Shown in pieces: positions 31,499 through 44,800 of a stretch of DNA of 64,000 nt (positions are counted from its first letter, which is position 1; each line of letters starts with the position of its first letter). The translations under genes and the position numbers were made by a program. A model generated the notes under the pieces. That model searched no databases and was not told the DNA's origin. It saw only the letters and a list, made by a program, of their open reading frames with translations. This stretch comes from Leptasterias polaris (lineage: Eukaryota > Echinodermata > Asteroidea > Forcipulatida > Asteriidae). The stretch covers positions 1,097,492 to 1,161,491 of the forward strand of contig JAZGTN010000169.1 of the NCBI GenBank assembly GCA_037783415.1, given 5' to 3'.

Positions 31499-32819
31499 AC
31501 TATAACAAAACAAAACAGGGAACAATAATATCTCAACACAAACACACACATTTCCCCAAATCCTTGAAACAAATTTTCCATAAAGTTTTGTAACGAGGAT
31601 AAAAAAAAAGTCCTTGTCTGTAGAAAATAGCACATGTACTTGTAGGACCACTAGCCCTTCGTAGATTTAGTACCGATAGTTATCACCACACAAATTATTG
31701 GCTTGTTTCTCACATGTACCCTATTAGTGTTTAAAAACCAAAATACTTATCTTCCACTGAATCATTATCGGAGATGCCAGCATTTACGATTTAGAGGCCA
31801 TCCAAAATTGTCAACATTTACACATTTATACGAAGTTACAAAGGGAGGTTGGGGGTTGCTTTACTTGCGCTATAAAATGTTGACATTTCATCGCACGGAC
31901 AGACAAATTTTTAGTACTATTTGTGAGGGAGAAGATCATAAAAAACACTACTCTTTGTAGGACTGAAAATGTTGACAATTTTAAACGGCCCCTTAAGCAT
32001 AAGTTTTACATTTGTTTCAGCTAAATACAATCTGTATGGTGAATTTATTGCAGAATGCAAAAGTTTCACTGTGGGTTTGTAATAGAGCTTCTCCACGAGC
32101 AGGTTTTCTTATTTAAATTATGTAACCATAGAACCATCATGGCCGCCGTCCAAAGGCTCTATATCATCGGATGTGCGCTTTTCATTCTAACAACACCACA
32201 TAGCGCTCTTTTTTTTTAAAAGTTTATTAGCATTTAGTAAAAAAAATTGATGTTTTCTGTATTTTGACTTTGCCAGACATGTACTTGCCACTTTTGCTGC
32301 AATACTTTGACTCAATTATAAAACTATTTGTATTTGTATTTATTAACCATATCCAACAGCAAAAAATGTGCCAGTTACAGGAATGGGATTAGAAATGTAC
32401 ATAGGGGTATTGAACAGTAGCTTTCCCGCACATTTAAACACAATTTTCAATCGGATTCATAACCGGTTAACTTAAGTTGTCTCGAAAATTCCCGCCTTTG
32501 TATTTCCCAATTTTAATTTCGTATTTGTCCAAACTGTTTTGTACGTTTGCATACATTTTTATAGTTTTCTGTATTTTGACTTACTTGTATGCCGAGAACA
32601 CATGTACTTGCCACGTTTGGTGCTATACATTAATGATTCAATTATAAAACTATTTGAAATGTATGTAAAGTGGTGTACGTTTTTTTCACTGAGGTTTATT
32701 TTCAATAAGGGTTATTGATATCATTAGCTGAACATCGGACTCCATTTGGGTTGCAGCCGCACAACATCAAAAGAAACACCAGTCCGGGACAACAACCTGA
32801 TTCTGCCGGGATCCAGCCA
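31499..32819. other. Intergenic, nothing recognised
   Basis: AT-rich DNA between the BEN gene and the minisatellite. A phrase TTTTCTGTATTTTGACTT with following bases occurs twice (about 32254 and 32566), each before ACATGTACTTGCCAC and ATTATAAAACTATTTG, so part of this stretch is a diverged direct duplication. Confidence 0.4.
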
Positions 32820-33800
32820 ACCACATCCCAATGGCCAATGGGACCCTCAACGGGACCCCAATGGGATTCTAATTGGATACCTCAATGGGACCCCAACGGG
32901 ACTCCAACGGGACCCCTCAACGGGACCCCAATGGGATTCCAACGGGACCCCTCAACGGGACCCCAATGGTATTCCAACGGGACCCCTCAACGGGACCTCT
33001 CAACGGGACCCCTCAACGGGACCCCAATGGGATTCCAACGGGATCCCCCAATGGGATTCCAATGGGACCCCCTCAACGGGACCCCGATGGGATTCCAACG
33101 GGATCCCCCAACGGGACCCCTCAATGGGATTCCAACGGGACCCCAATGGGATTCCAACGGGACCCCTCAACGGGACCCCAATGGGATTCCAACGGGACCC
33201 CTCAACGGGACCCCAATGGGATTCCAACGGGACCCCAATGGAATTCCAACGGGACCCCTCAACGGGACCCCAATGGGATTCCAACGGGACCCCTCAATGG
33301 GATTCCAACGGGACCCCAATGGGATTCCAATGGGACCCCTCAACGGGACCCCGATGAGATTCCAATGGGACCCCTCAACGGGACCCCTCAACGGGACCCC
33401 AATAAGTTTTCCAACGGGACCCCTCAACGGGATCCCCCAATGGGATTCCAACGGGACCCCTCAACGGGACCCCAATAAATTTTTTCAACGGGACCCCTCA
33501 ACGGGACCCCAATGGGATTCCAATGGGACCCATCAACGGGACCCCCAATGGGATTCCGATGGGACCCCGCAACGGGACCCCTCAATGGGACCCCCCTTTA
33601 ACGGGACCCCAACGGGACCCAATGGGATTCCAACAGGACTTTACCAATGGGACATAAAAGGTGCCCAAATTCCAATGGGATCCCGTTGGATCCCGTTGGG
33701 TCCTATTCAATGGGACCCAATGGGATCCCGTTGGCTTCCATTTAATGGGACCCAACGGGGTCCCGTTGGGTCCCATTCAATGGGACCCAACGGGAATTTC
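32820..33800. repeat. GGGACCCC minisatellite, about 1 kb
   Basis: Built from CAACGGGACCCCTCAACGGG and CAATGGGATTCCAACGGGAC blocks of about 17-18 bp in mixed order. At the right edge (33670-33800) blocks switch to the complementary form GGGATCCCGTTGG. Several frames on both strands stay open because the unit lacks stops, giving Gly/Pro/Asn/Asp-rich reading frames up to 368 codons. These have no start context, splice signals or family similarity and are not called as genes. Confidence 0.92.
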
Positions 33801-33834
33801 CTCCTGGGAACTAGCACTTAAGGGCATTGATGTT

Positions 33835-34187
33835 AATAATAATAATAATATCAAGCATTTATAAAGCGCCATCTATCTAGCTAGGCTATTCCGAGGCGCA
33901 TATTATTACCCCTGGTCACTGGGCCATTTTTATCAATCCTGAAACCATATCAGCTCCCTGGGGAGTATATACAGCCTGTGCTGCAATATATGCGCTACTA
34001 GGCTAAATCCATCACAAGAACCATCTCTGCCCTCACAGGTACCCATTTTACCCCTGGGTGGAGAGAAGCAATTATAGTTAAGTGTCTTGCTCAGTGTCAC
34101 GACCGGGACTCGAACCCACACTCTGCTGAACAGAAACACCAGAGCTTGAGTTCGGTGCTCTTAACCACTCGGCCACGACACGCAATG
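33835..34187 (-). mobile_element. tRNA-derived SINE (reverse orientation)
   Basis: On the minus strand the head (34184 to ~34096) has GTCGTGGCCGAGTGGTTAAG as A-box region and GGGTTCGAGTCCCGGTCGTG as B-box region. The body has GCGCTTTATAAATGCTTGAT, then (ATT)n. It is the same family as 9669-10084. Confidence 0.78.
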
Positions 34188-34277
34188 TTGTTACTAGTGT
34201 TATACTATTATTATTTGTACATGGCAGTACTTTGTCAAAAGCTGTTGATAAGTTACTTAACACTCAATTTATTATAG

Positions 34278-37200
34278 ATGCCATTGAGGACAACAATCAG
34301 CGACTCTCATGTTTACTAACAGAGATGGAAAGCGACGATGAAGCTTCTGAATACTTCACACTTCATTTATCAAGTGATGACTCAGGTAATAACCTTTAAG
34401 TTTGCATAATTCAACATTCTTTGTGGTCTGTTTGCAATACTTTGAAAGTGTTCCTGTCTGTAACAACTTATAGTTATACCGAGCAACAGTTTGCATGTGT
34501 ACATATCTGTTATACTAACCGCCTTCTTCTTACTGAGGCCTCTAGGCAACGGAACACATACTTGCGAAGCTCGCAGAGAATTGCAACTTGGCACATAAAT
34601 ATACCTTAACTAGTAAATGTACCTAAAAGTTAAAACGTCACGATGATGACATCAGGTGACAAGTTACACTCAATCTATACACCATCGGACGGAATGGTCT
34701 GGAAAACCACCACGTGCTTACATTGAAATGATCCCACTTTGACCATGTCTTTCGATCCAAATGAGATGTTAAATTTTAATCTCACAAAAATGTGCTATAT
34801 TTACAGATAAAGAAAACACCTTTACAACGACGCATCAGAACTATACACAAAGGACAGAGACCACAAGCATCAGAAAAAGAAAGAAAGTTCGATTTGGAGC
34901 TGTACATTTCAATGACACTGATGAGTCATCTGATGATGCTGAAGATTACGTCACTACATGTACAATCAGAAACAGAACAGGTGAACACCCAGAAAACTTA
35001 AATGTAGTTAGTGTCATATCAATCATTTTCATTAAGACCAAGCACTGGGGAGATGGTCAATCCCTGTGATGTCAACAAGCTACAGGGAATAAATTGTCGA
35101 TAACAAATCAACTCAAATAACTGAGCTCACCATAGAACTATTTACACCTGGTTGTTTTTAATATTTCGCTTTTGTATCTGTTGTAAATGATTGATTTGTT
35201 TACCTGTTGGCTTCTCGGAAACTGTCATTGTCTTTTTTATAAATAATCTCTTTTTAAATGGTTGCAGATAAATCAAGAATCACTCCTGTGGCAACAGTTA
35301 TGGCAAGGCGGTGTTGTAGCAAGAAATGTGTGAGTTGAGTTGCTATTGCAGCAGGAACTACAGCACGCTCATCATTTGACGCCCGTTCAGGACAGGCACA
35401 GAGACAGTGGTTACTCAGTTACTTCCTGGATCATCACCAGCAGAGAGATGGGTACACCGAGTACATATACCTTATTGGTACTGAACGGGTCTGCTGTACA
35501 GCATGGAGAGATGTTCATGGAATAACCAAGACAAGGTTCTTTCAGATAAAGAAAAGCTTTGAAGGTGAGACATATTGTTTTGACTAATAATAATAATAAT
35601 AAGAGCACTTATAATGCGCCGGTATCCATCACAAGTGATGCTCATGGCGCAAGGAAGGAAACACGTGAATCTAGTGAAAAGCGGCTGTGAAAAAGTGGGT
35701 TTTGAGAGCCTCTTTGAACTTATGAATAGATGACATGTTACGGATATTAAGAGGCAGATTGTTCCAAAGTACTATGAGATCAATGGTGTAGTTAGTGGTT
35801 GGGGGAGGCCCAATTTCATGAAATTTAGCATACCATCAGAAACTTTAAATCTTATATTACAGAAAATTTTCCCAAAGAGTGAAACCCAGATTTTCATAAA
35901 TGAAGACCCTCGGTACAATGTCCTTCAAACTACTATGTTCAATACTGAAAACTGAAAACTCATCGACAAGGCTTGCAGTTTTCTAAAATGCACTAAAATA
36001 ATGAGCACAATGTGATAATGCACATGTGATAAAAAAGACTTTTTCCCCCCTTCCGATATTCATTGATGTATAACCATGGCTTTGTTAATATAATATTTTG
36101 TTTTTGCTCAACCTTGTTTTTGTAGGTGGATCAAGGAAGTTTCCCTCACCAGGCTTTCTAAGAAAGGGTGAAATTTCAGTAAAGACCACGCGTTCATTGA
36201 CATGGCTTGAAAACTATGCTGGCAAGTGCGGCGATAAGCTTCCTGACTTCAATAAGATACACCTTCCTTCCTGCCTGACAAAGGGGGATGTGTTCAGCAT
36301 GATGAAGAGAGAGTTGGCGGATATTGGAGAGGAGGGATGTCAGGAGGCAGTATTTTTTAGGCACTGGAGGACAGATTTTAGATACATTGCCATCCCAAAG
36401 GTAAAATCATGTTGCACATTCCACACAGAGTTAATGTTTCAATGTGGTGTTCATTATACAACCCTTCTGTTTGTGTCAGCTCAATACTGTGTTTCAGCAA
36501 TTTAGTAAAAAGTTTTATTATTCATGGTGACTTTTTTGAATTTTTAGGAAAATCGATTTGCTAAGTGCGACAAGTGCACCTTACTTCGCTCATCCATTGA
36601 GAAGACTCTGGACAAGACAAAGAGGCGGGAGTTGTACCAGAGAAGGGACCGCCACCTAAAACTACAAAAGTAAGCCAATATACTAAAGGGATTGTATACG
36701 TTTCATATTCGGAACTGTGAGCTTGTTTACATGTATATATCATAAAACTAGCCAGTGAACGTTTAATGACGAAAGATGGTATAGCACTTTTGAGATATCA
36801 GTGAAAATCACATTACTTCAAACAGAATCGTTTCTCAAAATGTTTATCAATAGCTGCAGTGCATCTTACCAAGTAAGTTTTTATGACCATTAATTTTTGG
36901 AGTAATTTCCAAACTTACACTCTCCCTTCAAATTAACAACATTGCTATATTTTGTATACAACCTCATTACTTATTCTGAAATGTGAGACAATCAAAATAG
37001 CTGCTAAACAAACATCATCATGTGCTACAGAACCATATTACAAACAGTTGGAATTTGTTTTTCTTCTCTTTTCCAGCAATGAGAGACAAAAATATTACAA
37101 ACATATACAGAAATCAAAGACAACACCACAGCGGTACATGTCCATCATTATTGATGGCATGGACCAGAAGTCGACAAGCTTACCGAGGTTTTTGGTTATA

Positions 37201-40200
37201 CCAAAATCACTTTCGTCAATGTGGAAGTTGCAAACACACGTAACAGGCGTCATTGTGCATGGACGAGGTCACCATGTGTTCCTTGATTTCAAAGAGATTC
37301 CCCATGACAGTAACCTGACCATCAACGTGCTGCTCCAGACTCTTCTTAAGTATCAGGCCCTACCCCCAACCCTCTACCTACAACTTGACAACTGCGGGCG
37401 AGAAAACAAAAACAAGTTTGTTTTGGCCCTGTGTTGCCTCCTTGTAGAGCTTGGCATATTTAAGAAGGTTGGTTAATTTCTTTTTTACTCTACACTCTGT
37501 TTTCTTTTACTTTGGTTTGAACAATGTTTATTTGGTATTCTACTCGGATCTAAATCTGTTAGTACTGCAGCAAAGCAATGTACTATATACGTTTATGACC
37601 CGACAGCTTGATTTGTCAGAATGACGTCACTATGTTTGTAAACATACTTTTCAAATACGAAGAGATTTAATATATGATAAAATAATTTATGAGCAATGAG
37701 CAATTTTCATAATGAGCAATTTTCAAAATGGCTGCCATTGCTTGTTATTCCACCTACAAACCTGTGATGGCCCAGTATCTAAATATGATTGTAGCAAAGT
37801 ACTTTACCTTTACAGCAAATCTCTTGCCTTTATCACAAAATGCACAATTGTTTTGAGATTTTTAGTTATTCCGCATTACTATATTATACTTTTTTATTTT
37901 TTTATTTTTTATGTCTGATGTATTCAGATCAAGGTCAGCTTCCTGATGGTGGGGCATACCCATGAGGACATCGACCAGATGTTCTCAAGGTTTTCTACCT
38001 CCCTCTTGAGGCACAAGGTACACACCTTGTCCTGCCTTATGAAGCTACTGCCGAAGGCTTTCCAAAAGCCAAATGTCACAGCCGAAAGGATTGTCAACAT
38101 CCTCAACTACCGAGAATGGTTCCTGCCACACCTCAACCCAGTCGCCGAACACAGTAAGCCGCATGTCTTCAAATTCACGCTGGATGAGACAGGTAAGTGT
38201 TTATGGCCGGTTGTAAATTTATGCAAAACGTGGACATCGACAGTCTTTATAGAGCACAGTCGGATTATTTTTTACTTTTTTTAAGGGGATTGGGACACGA
38301 TACAGACCCCTCCACCAGGACGGTTAACATTTAAGTCTGGTAAACATACATTGTACAATGTACGTTTATGGCACGACAGCTTGGTTTATCAGCAAACATC
38401 CTTTTCAAATACGAATAGATTTGACCCCACGCTTTTCGGATATTGGGCATATTGGGAGATTGTTAATGAAATATTCAAACCATTATTTATCACATAAACA
38501 TAATAAATCTAAATATTCAACTGCATTTCTCTTCCACTTTAAAAGAATGGCATACAAATTGAAACTCGAGTTGTTGGACGCTGATTGTTGGACTCTAGTT
38601 ATTCATGTTAGTTTGCAAAGACCTTTCAAATTTTTGTTTTCTGCCACAGGTAAGGCAGTCATGCAAACAAAGAACTGGGGCAGCACTGGGGAGTCTTGGC
38701 TTCCATGCTCTTATGCAGCGGGCGTTCAGCCTTACCTGCTCCTCAAGCACCCACCACAACATCCTAAACCAACCCATCCTGACTTTGAGCCCCTCCAAAT
38801 ACATAAACTGCAGCGAGACCTCATCAAAGCAAGGCCCTACTTTGATGAGTGTGAGACTACTGAGTGGCAGGAACTTCTCTCTGGCTTTGAAACAGAACGT
38901 CAGTCAAGTAAGACAATATTTGAATATTTGAGTACAATAATAATGAAAATACTAGTGACAAAAGAAACAGGTCATCAATAATATTTTCATGATGAAGGCC
39001 TACTTCAAAACTATTGATTTTTGTTTCCATTTTTGCAAATTTGCAAGTTATACTGAAACAACAATTAATGGGTACATATATGCATCAATCAATCTCAATT
39101 GAGTCACTAAGCATGTAGGTATGTATTTTGGTAACAATTCTCCCAAGTTCCTCCCTATACAAATGAAATTCAGAGTGTGAACAAAACATGCCATCCAGTA
39201 CGAGAAATTTGTTACACTTTTTTGAAGTATTTGTTCTTTTAGTCATGATATTGGCTGTTTTAATTTTAACTGATTTAAACCAAACATGTTAATCTGAAAC
39301 GTTACAGGAAACCTTGCACCCCACCATCCTCCCATCGCAGCAATTCTTGGTGCAAAGATTGCTGCTGCAGGATCACCATCGGCCGATACAATGGCTCCAT
39401 TGGAGGACGACTTCCCACCTGAAGATTGTCTCCAGCCACATCAGGTATGTTTCCCTCCCAGTGCCGACCAAGAGTTTCTTTTTTGTTGCTTTACAAGTTT
39501 TTCAGATGAAGAGGTTATCAGATAAGAAAACAATATTTAAAAAGTAGGAACCTTCAAGCAAGTAGAACAAATACAAATGTAAATTTCTACATGGGTATTC
39601 TTCACTTTGAAGTTGTGTGACAAATATTTCCTTCATGCTTCTAGGAAAAGCATTTGTTGGGTAAACCTTTTTTAACCTATCTCACTTTGCGATAGTGAAG
39701 ATAGTTACGACAAATCCTCCGTCTCCCGATCCACTGTACGAAAGTAGTACCGGTACTCCCCCCCCCAGCTCACAATCTACTCCGCGGTAGTAGACAATTA
39801 AGCAGGACAAGTTCTTCCAGAACTATTATAAGCAGGACAAGTTTACTTTCATAAAATCACAATCGGAACAATAATTATTTGCTTTAGCTTAGTTGACAGA
39901 CCCTGCGAGAAAAGGTGTTTTTGAAAAGTAACATTGAAGTTCAATAATGTAGTGGAGAATTAACAATATATATTATATACATGCTTTACATGCTTATTCT
40001 TTGGCAAGGTTCGTCTTGGGAAAAAGGTGGCAACCAAAACATCGTCCAAGCTGGTTGTGGGGAAGATGGTGGCTACTAATCTTGAGGAGTACTCTCATGA
40101 GTGGCCCCAAATAGGAGAGGTCAGCCTCATCGATGGGGACACTGTGGAGCTTCGCTGGTTTACAGGCACCTACACCAGCAAGTGGAGTGAGATTAAAGTA

Positions 40201-40353
40201 AGGGCACCTGGTAAGAAGGGTTCTGGCTCATTTAGAACTACCATAAGTAAGTCAGACATAATTGGAGAGCCCTTTGACCTTACCAGGTGCAAAAAACTAC
40301 CCAGCGAAGTTTTAAGGTGTCTGAAATCAAAATATGAGGAATTATATGCATAG
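34278..40353 (+). CDS. DUF7869-type, DDE-transposase-like gene (ten exons seen, in-frame TGA)
   Basis: Exons: 34278-34385, 34807-34980, 35268-35564, 36126-36400, 36548-36669, 37077-37467, 37928-38192, 38650-38907, 39308-39444, 40009-40353. Phases match at every junction; the start exon was not found. Order: acidic serine-rich N-terminus (MESDDEASEYF, NDTDESSDDAED), Cys cluster RRCCSKKC, helical region WRDVHGITKTRFFQI, then CDKC, then an RNase-H-like core with IIIDGMDQ, LYLQLDNCGRENKN and VGHTHEDIDQMFSRF, and a C-terminal SH3/Tudor-like segment (WPQIGEVSLIDGDTVELRWF). The acidic residues in these three blocks fit a DDE-type catalytic set. The protein family is widespread and largely uncharacterised in invertebrates; DUF7869 is my recollection of its name. 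One stop, TGA 35336-35338, breaks an otherwise consistent frame, so this copy is probably inactive. Transposase function is inference. Confidence 0.78.
35268..35564 (+). CDS. DDE-like gene exon 3, with internal TGA
   Basis: The phase from exon 2 fixes the frame: DKSRITPVATVMARRCCSKK, CVS, TGA, then VAIAAGTTARSSFDARSGQA, QRQWLLSYFLDHHQQRDGYT, ERVCCTAWRDVHGITKTRFF. Both sides of the stop are family-like, and the exon leaves in the phase exon 4 needs. A 22-nt GTGAGT...CAG stretch at the stop is too short to be an intron. Confidence 0.75.
35583..35850. mobile_element. Dispersed repeat fragment (SINE-like) in intron 3 of the DDE-like gene
   Basis: Starts with (TAA)n, then GAGCACTTATAATGCGCCGG and ATGCTCATGGCGCAAGG, like the tail side of the SINEs in this window read in reverse. 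No tRNA head is visible. Confidence 0.4.
37077..37467 (+). CDS. DDE-like gene exon 6: catalytic core part 1
   Basis: Between TTTTCCAG and GTTGGT. It holds RYMSIIIDGMDQKSTSLPRF, THVTGVIVHGRGHHVFLDF, PHDSNLTINVLLQTLL and LYLQLDNCGRENKNKFVLAL. The two Asp-bearing blocks are predicted strands of an RNase H fold. Confidence 0.82.
37928..38192 (+). CDS. DDE-like gene exon 7: catalytic core part 2
   Basis: Between GTATTCAG and GTAAGT. It starts IKVSFLMVGHTHEDIDQMFS, the third conserved acidic block, followed by LLPKAFQKPNVTAERIVNIL and HVFKFTLDETG. Confidence 0.82.
40009..40353 (+). CDS. DDE-like gene last exon
   Basis: From the acceptor TTGGCAAG to TAG 40351-40353, 114 codons. It has a basic start (VRLGKKVATKTSSKLVVGK), then EYSHEWPQIGEVSLIDGDTV and ELRWFTGTYTSKWSEIKV, a likely small beta-barrel. 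The end is PSEVLRCLKSKYEELYA. Upstream, 39445-40008 is intron. Confidence 0.8.
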   Translation, partial: VRLGKKVATKTSSKLVVGKMVATNLEEYSHEWPQIGEVSLIDGDTVELRWFTGTYTSKWSEIKVRAPGKKGSGSFRTTISKSDIIGEPFDLTRCKKLPSEVLRCLKSKYEELYA

Positions 40354-40376
40354 TATTTATGTTTGAATGGTACCCT

Positions 40377-40700
40377 TAAAGGCACTGAACACGTTTTGTA
40401 ATTGTCAAAGACCAGTATTCTCACTTGGTGTATCCCAACATATGCATACAATAACAAACCTGTGAAAATTTGTGCTCAATTGGTCATTGAAGTTGCAAGA
40501 AAATGATGAAAGAAAAAAACACCCTTGTTGTACAAATTAGTGTGCTTTCAGATAGGAATAAAGGGCTTCTGACCAGAAGTCTTTTATTATTTTAGTGAGA
40601 AATTACCTCTTTCTCAAAAACTACGTTACTTCACAATGTTTTATACTATCAACAGCTCTCCGTTGCTCGTTACCAAGTACAGTTTTTATGCTAACTGAAA
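40377..40700. mobile_element. Truncated TTAAAGGCAC element
   Basis: Begins CTTAAAGGCACTGAACACGT and carries TTGTCAAAGACCAGTATTCT, the reverse complement of a phrase near the right end of the 1150-1529 element, so it is a related copy in opposite orientation. The far end lacks the GTGCCTTTAA terminus. Confidence 0.55.
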
Positions 40701-41866
40701 AAGACCATCAACTTTATATTTGTGTATTGTTTATTCACATAATGGTGCCGGATTTTTCCTGTCACCCCCATTCTCAACAATGGTTTGATCCAATAAGCTA
40801 GATTCTTATCTCACGGGCTATTCAAGGTATTTTCTTGTTGATTTAGTTTTACTATTTTCGTTAAAAAGGGTTATAACGATGTGTTGATTGTAACTGGGTG
40901 GCCGTGCTCGTAGTATCCATTGTTTAGTTCGGGACCGGCAAAAAACCTTGTATTAACCGGAACCTCGTAAAATGCAAGCTCCTAATAACGGGAGTCGACT
41001 GTATTAAGCACTATACTGTATAAATATGTATTGTAATTATTGTAAGCGCTATGATTTAATGATTTAATTGACTAAGTATAGCCTACATCATCTGAAACGC
41101 CGATTAGTATAATTAATAATATGAGGGCTTTATATATGTTTTGATTTTTGTTTTTATTAAGTTCAAATCCTTGATAGATTTTTTATTCACGTTTTAGGGA
41201 AAATCTTGGCATACTGAAATGCCCGTTTAGCCATTTGACAACAGGCCTTTTATACACTTTAAGAAATAATTGCTCAACATTGGGTGTAAATTGTACCCTT
41301 TATTTATTAAAAAGGGATCAATTTGTTGCACAACATTGAAAGTGTAAAAATGTACCCATTCTTGGGTAACTTTAAACACAACCCTGTGTTATAATTTAGC
41401 ACAATTTAATTTGGTAAAAGTTTACCCAACTAACGACCATGTTCCCTTTTTACACCAAAATGTTGTGAACTTTACCCAAGCATTGTTTAACTCCTGTGTT
41501 GTGTAATTTTCTTAACACAACGTTGGGTCAAATTGTTTACCCCACACCGCTGTGTAGAAACCTTACCCAGCAGTTGACTGTATTTGAATTATTCATAAAT
41601 AAACTTGTACATGGTGGGTTCTTTTGGAATGTTGGGCCGTCGTATAAATAATTAACTTGAACACTTTTAGACCCCTTACTGTACTTTGTTATCATTGTTA
41701 TTGTAGTTTGTAATTATAATGCCATTCTGCAAGCAGGTACTTAATTTAATGTAAAAATTTTGAGTTTATTCCTGCATTAAATTTGGTTCCAAACGAGAAA
41801 TGTTTCTCTCTCATTTTTATTATTGAACAATCAGTAGTATCCAACATTGTTGCAGTCTACAGAGAG
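40701..41866. other. No recognisable gene
   Basis: AT-rich DNA. Near 41270-41580 the phrases GGGTAAA, TTTACCC and GTTGTG recur in both orientations, which suggests a decayed repeat. Nothing else supported. Confidence 0.45.
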
Positions 41867-44800
41867 AGCCTTAGCCAACTCTCGGACCTGGATAATATTA
41901 TCTCGTGAGAACTGGTTGCATTCAGAGATAATATTATCCCACATTCAGCCTTTAGCCAACTCTCGGACCTGGATAATATTATGTCGTGAGAACTGGTTGC
42001 ATTCAGAGATAATATTATCCCACATTCAGCCTTTAGCCAACTCTCGGACCTGGATAGTATTATCTCGTGAGAACTGGTTGCATTCAGAGATAATATTATC
42101 CCACCTTCAGCCTTTAGCCAACTCTCGGACCTGGAAAGTATTATCTCGTGAGAACTGGTTGCATTCAGAGATAATATTATCCCACATTCAGCCTTAGCCA
42201 ACTCTCGGACCTGGATAATATTATCTCGTGAGAACTGGTTGCATTCAGAGATAATATTATCCCACATTCAGCCTTTAGCCAACTCTCGGACCTGGATAAT
42301 ATTATCTCGTGAGAACTGGTTGCATTCAGAGATAATATTATCCCACATTCAGCCTTTAGCCAACTCTCGGACCTGGATAATATTATCTCGTGAGAACTGG
42401 TTGCATTCAGAGATAATATTATCCCACATTCAGCCTTTAGCCAACTCTCGGACCTGGATAATATTATCTCGTGAGAACTGGTTGCATTCAGAGATAATAT
42501 TATCCCACATTCAGCCTTAGCCAAGTCTCGGAAATGGATAATATTATCTCGTGAGAACTGGTTGCATTCAGAGATAATATTATCCCACATTCAGCCTTAG
42601 CCAACTCTCGGACCTGGATAATATTATCTCGAGAGAACTGGTTGCATTCAGAGATAATATTATCCCACATTCAGCCTTAGCCAACTCTCGGACCTGGATA
42701 ATATTATCTCGTGAGAACTGGTTGCATTCAGAGATAATATTATCCCACATTCAGCCTTTAGCCAACTCTCGGACCTGGATAATATTATCTCGTGAGAACT
42801 GGTTGCATTCAGAGATAATATTATCCCACATTCAGCCTTTAGCCAACTCTCGGACCTGGATAATATTATCTCGTGAGAACTGGTTGCATTCAGAGATAAT
42901 ATTATCCCACATTCAGCCTTAGCCAACTCTCGGACCTGGATAATATTATCTCGTGAGAACTGGTTGCACTGAGATAATATTATCCCATCTTCAGCCTTAG
43001 CCAACTCTCGGACCTGGATAATATTATCTCGTGAGAACTGGTTGCATTCAGTGATAATATTATCCCACATTCAGCCTTTAGACAACTCTCGGACCTGGAT
43101 AATATTATCTCGTGAGAACTGGTTGCCAACTCTCGGACCTGGATAGTATTATCTCGTGAGAACTGGTTGCATTCAGAGATAATATTATCCCACATTCAGC
43201 CTTTAGCCAACTCTCGGACCTGGATAGTATTATCTCGTGAGAACTGGTTGCATTCAGAGATAATATTATCCCACATTCAGCCTTAGCCAACTCTCGGACC
43301 TGGATAATATTATCTCGTGAGAACTGGTTGCATTCAGAGATAATATTATCCCACATTCATCCTTAGCCAACTCTCGGACCTGGATAATATTATCTCGAGA
43401 GAACTGGTTGCACTGAGATAATATTATCCCATCTTCAGCCTTAGCCAACTCTCGGACCTGGATAATATTATCTCGTGAGAACTGGTTGCATTCAGAGATA
43501 ATATTATCCCACATTCAGCCTTTAGCCAACTCTCGGACCTGGATAATATTATCTCGTGAGAACTGGTTGCCAACTCTCGGACCTGGATAGTATTATCTCG
43601 TGAGAACTGGTTGCATTCAGAGATAATATTATCCCACATTCAGCCTTTAGCCAACTCTCGGACCTGGATAATATTATCTCGTGAGAACTGGTTGCATTCA
43701 GAGATAATATTATCCCACATTCAGCCTTTAGCCAACTCTCGGACCTGGATAATATTATCTCGTGAGAACTGGTTGCATTCAGAGATAATATTATCCCACA
43801 TTCAGCCTTAGCCAAGTCTCGGAAATGGATAATATTATCTCGTGAGAACTGGTTGCATTCAGAGATAATATTATCCCACATTCAGCCTTAGCCAACTCTC
43901 GGACCTGGATAATATTATCTCGAGAGAACTGGTTGCATTCAGAGATAATATTATCCCACATTCAGCCTTAGCCAACTCTCGGACCTGGATAATATTATCT
44001 CGTGAGAACTGGTTGCATTCAGAGATAATATTATCCCACATTCAGCCTTTAGCCAACTCTCGGACCTGGATAATATTATCTCGTGAGAACTGGTTGCATT
44101 CAGAGATAATATTATCCCACATTCAGCCTTTAGCCAACTCTCGGACCTGGATAATATTATCTCGTGAGAACTGGTTGCATTCAGAGATAATATTATCCCA
44201 CATTCAGCCTTAGCCAACTCTCGGACCTGGATAATATTATCTCGTGAGAACTGGTTGCACTGAGATAATATTATCCCATCTTCAGCCTTAGCCAACTCTC
44301 GGACCTGGATAATATTATCTCGTGAGAACTGGTTGCATTCAGTGATAATATTATCCCACATTCAGCCTTTAGACAACTCTCGGACCTGGATAATATTATC
44401 TCGTGAGAACTGGTTGCCAACTCTCGGACCTGGATAGTATTATCTCGTGAGAACTGGTTGCATTCAGAGATAATATTATCCCACATTCAGCCTTTAGCCA
44501 ACTCTCGGACCTGGATAGTATTATCTCGTGAGAACTGGTTGCATTCAGAGATAATATTATCCCACATTCAGCCTTAGCCAACTCTCGGACCTGGATAATA
44601 TTATCTCGTGAGAACTGGTTGCATTCAGAGATAATATTATCCCACATTCATCCTTAGCCAACTCTCGGACCTGGATAATATTATCTCGAGAGAACTGGTT
44701 GCACTGAGATAATATTATCCCATCTTCAGCCTTAGCCAACTCTCGGACCTGGATAATATTATCTCGTGAGAACTGGTTGCATTCAGAGATAATATTATCC

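Noticed and set aside
32715..33821. A 368-codon Gly/Pro/Asn-rich reading frame
   Set aside because: It is the translation of a minisatellite. Other frames and the minus strand are equally open.
35331..35352. A 22-nt intron (GTGAGT...CAG) that would remove the TGA in the DDE-like gene
   Set aside because: Far below the minimum length for splicing in animals.
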